Source: Methylothermaceae bacterium (GTDB lineage Bacteria; Pseudomonadota; Gammaproteobacteria; Methylococcales; Methylothermaceae). Taken from it: 7,955 nt of DNA. Shown in pieces: positions 6,948 to 7,955 of this stretch. The notes below the pieces were generated by a model. That model was given only the letters and a program-made list of their open reading frames with translations, was not told the origin of the DNA and did not search any database. Position 1 is the stretch's first letter. Each line of letters opens with the position of its first letter. The position numbers and the translations under genes were made by a program. The stretch covers positions 1-7,955 of the forward strand of contig JALVSV010000005.1 in NCBI GenBank assembly GCA_027024125.1. Direction: 5' to 3'.

Positions 6948-6970
6948 GAAACTTTTTTCTGACCGTTAGG
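6936..6970. repeat. Perfect 11-bp inverted repeat / hairpin at transposase remnant edge
   Basis: CCTAACGGTCA (6936-6946) and TGACCGTTAGG (6960-6970) are exact inverse complements with a 13-nt spacer. Inside it GAAA and TTTC can pair further with a one-base bulge. The stem coincides with the point where transposase homology stops. It lacks an adjacent T-run on the plus strand; on the minus strand a run of five T lies about 7 nt beyond the stem, so a minus-strand terminator is possible but not classic. A fused or duplicated IS terminus, a small mobile repeat, or a protein-binding site are alternatives. Confidence 0.6.
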
Positions 6971-7129
6971 ATATACCTTTGCCAGTGTGCGAAAGCCGAT
7001 GACTCATGAAACTGGGAAAGCGAGTTACATTTCCTAACCACATATGGATATGCGATTGGTGATCAAGGGATATGGTAACCATTCTGACAAACGTCGCGTT
7101 AACCCCATCACAATTCCAGATCATCCGCC
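6971..7129. other. Intergenic stretch without a recognisable gene
   Basis: I see no supported gene here. A 61-codon minus-strand frame starting at 7151 has no family resemblance and no ribosome binding site. Small elements present are two GGATATG copies (7046-7052 and 7068-7074, 22 bp apart, about two helical turns) and the near-palindrome ATGGTAACCAT (7072-7082). These could be regulatory for the downstream secreted protein, but they are short enough to be chance. Confidence 0.4.
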
Positions 7130-7158
7130 TTGTCCGTTCCCCCGCGCTCATAAATAAT
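7130..7158 (+). promoter_or_regulatory. Putative sigma70 promoter for the secreted Ig-like protein
   Basis: TTGTCC (7130-7135, 4 of 6 to consensus) and AATAAT (7153-7158, 5 of 6) are separated by 17 bp. They lie 45 bp before the start codon at 7204, in an AT-richer stretch than the surroundings. Downstream, GAGGA at 7191-7195 gives a ribosome binding site with an 8-nt spacer. This is a motif match only. Confidence 0.42.
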
Positions 7159-7203
7159 GCACGCTAACATTCAATTAATGATTTTGTCCTGAGGATTGGA
7201 GCC

Positions 7204-7955
7204 ATGTTCAGATTCATCGCATTCGTATTGGTCTACTTGGTCACATTCGTCACCGAGGCAGCGACGGTACAGGTCACTCTGATCGATGGCTTGTCGGGAG
7301 AACCTTTGACAAACAAGCGGGTGGCTCTCGAACGAGTGGGGGTCAATGGCAAGGACCGTAAGCTCGCCGCCAAAAGAAGCGATCAGGCTGGTCAGGTCGT
7401 ATTCGAAGTCGATACCGGCCCGGATCAATTACTGCAGGTCGTAACCCGATCCTTTGGAGCCTGGGCCAAATCAGTGCCTTTTTCAGCACCCCACCAATTC
7501 ACCTTCAAAGAGGGCACCTTGGCCGTCACCCTGCTCCAAGGGAGCAACGGCGCGCCCCTGGTCAACTGGCGGATCTGGGTCGCCCGAGGCGGGGACGACA
7601 ACAAATGGCACAGGATCCTGCGCGGGTTCACCGATGACCAGGGCCGCATCCGCTTCACGCCACCCGGCCTGGGAGAGGGAGCCACTTTCCGTCTCCAGGC
7701 AAAAAGCCCGGTCGATGGCAGCATGCAGTATTCCCAAACCTTCACCCAGCCAGGCACCCGGACATTCACCCTGGAAGTAGCCGGCGACACCAATCCGCCG
7801 GTGGTGACGCTGCGATCCAGCACAGGCGACACCCGGACCACCCGCGGCTTCCTGATCTACGGTACAGCGACGGATAACACCAAGGTGGCGCGTGTCTCCG
7901 GGCGACTGGCAACCGCGGCCGGACACACTTTACTGGAGCGCGAACTCGAGATTTC
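7204..7955 (+). CDS. Secreted protein with repeated beta-sandwich/Ig-like domains (3' end missing)
   Basis: Open for 250 codons to the right edge without a stop. ATG 7204 is preceded by GAGGA with 8-nt spacing. The N-terminus is a Sec signal peptide (MFRFIAFVLVYLVTFV, cleavage probably near residues 19-20), so the product is exported. Two similar segments follow. Residues 24-70 show V-T-L-I-D-G-L-S-G-E-P-L-T-N-x-R, then SDQAGQVVFEV. Residues 108-153 show V-T-L-L-Q-G-S-N-G-A-P-L-V-N-x-R, then TDDQGRIRFTPPG. This is the layout of prealbumin-like/carboxypeptidase-regulatory-like beta-sandwich repeats. From residue 198 NPPVVTL begins a third, different unit with YGTATDNTKVARVSGRL, typical of bacterial Ig-like domains in large surface or secreted proteins. 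The product may be an adhesin, matrix protein or the binding part of a secreted enzyme; the C-terminal part, which would decide, is outside the window. It has no evident operon partner here. Confidence 0.8.
   Translation, partial: MFRFIAFVLVYLVTFVTEAATVQVTLIDGLSGEPLTNKRVALERVGVNGKDRKLAAKRSDQAGQVVFEVDTGPDQLLQVVTRSFGAWAKSVPFSAPHQFTFKEGTLAVTLLQGSNGAPLVNWRIWVARGGDDNKWHRILRGFTDDQGRIRFTPPGLGEGATFRLQAKSPVDGSMQYSQTFTQPGTRTFTLEVAGDTNPPVVTLRSSTGDTRTTRGFLIYGTATDNTKVARVSGRLATAAGHTLLERELEI

Noticed and set aside
7425..7926. Minus-strand open frames of 138 and 147 codons at the right edge
   Set aside because: Both are antisense to the secreted-protein gene, whose frame has a signal peptide, RBS and internal domain repeats.
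1..7955. CRISPR array, tRNA, rRNA or riboswitch
   Set aside because: I saw no regularly spaced repeats, no tRNA-like cloverleaf and no rRNA or recognisable riboswitch core by eye; the non-coding gaps are short.

Overview
The window looks like a chromosomal segment of a Gram-negative proteobacterium, most likely a gammaproteobacterium. This rests on a cellulose synthase with a C-terminal PilZ domain, followed by a Sec-exported BcsB start, and on a glutamate dehydrogenase of the large Bac_GDH family. The exact lineage cannot be settled from the sequence alone.

Left part (1-2396, minus strand): a bacterial cellulose synthase operon. The complete bcsA encodes the c-di-GMP-responsive catalytic subunit. 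It is followed by the first 77 codons of bcsB, the periplasmic partner, which runs off the left edge. The two genes overlap by an unusually long 143 nt in different frames.

A 98-bp divergent intergenic region (2397-2494) holds nested TGTCAT/ATGACA inverted repeats, a candidate operator or promoter region serving both directions.

Middle part (2495-6529, plus strand): a tightly packed apparent three-gene operon. It encodes a STAS-domain anti-sigma-factor antagonist (SpoIIAA/RsbV type), an HATPase_c_2 serine kinase/anti-sigma factor (SpoIIAB/RsbW type) that overlaps it by ATGA, and, 4 nt further on, a compact 1087-residue NAD-dependent glutamate dehydrogenase. The first two form a complete partner-switching pair with key residues intact. 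No PP2C phosphatase and no sigma factor is in the window, so the input and the target are unknown. The link to glutamate catabolism, and the divergent placement next to cellulose synthesis, are the most interesting features here.

Right part (6530-7955): a roughly 670-bp non-coding stretch contains a frameshifted, 5'-truncated IS3-family transposase (OrfB) remnant on the minus strand. The remnant ends abruptly at a perfect 11-bp inverted repeat. After about 230 bp with no gene, a plausible sigma70 promoter and a good ribosome binding site precede a secreted protein with repeated beta-sandwich/Ig-like domains, cut by the right edge. It may be a cell-surface or matrix protein.
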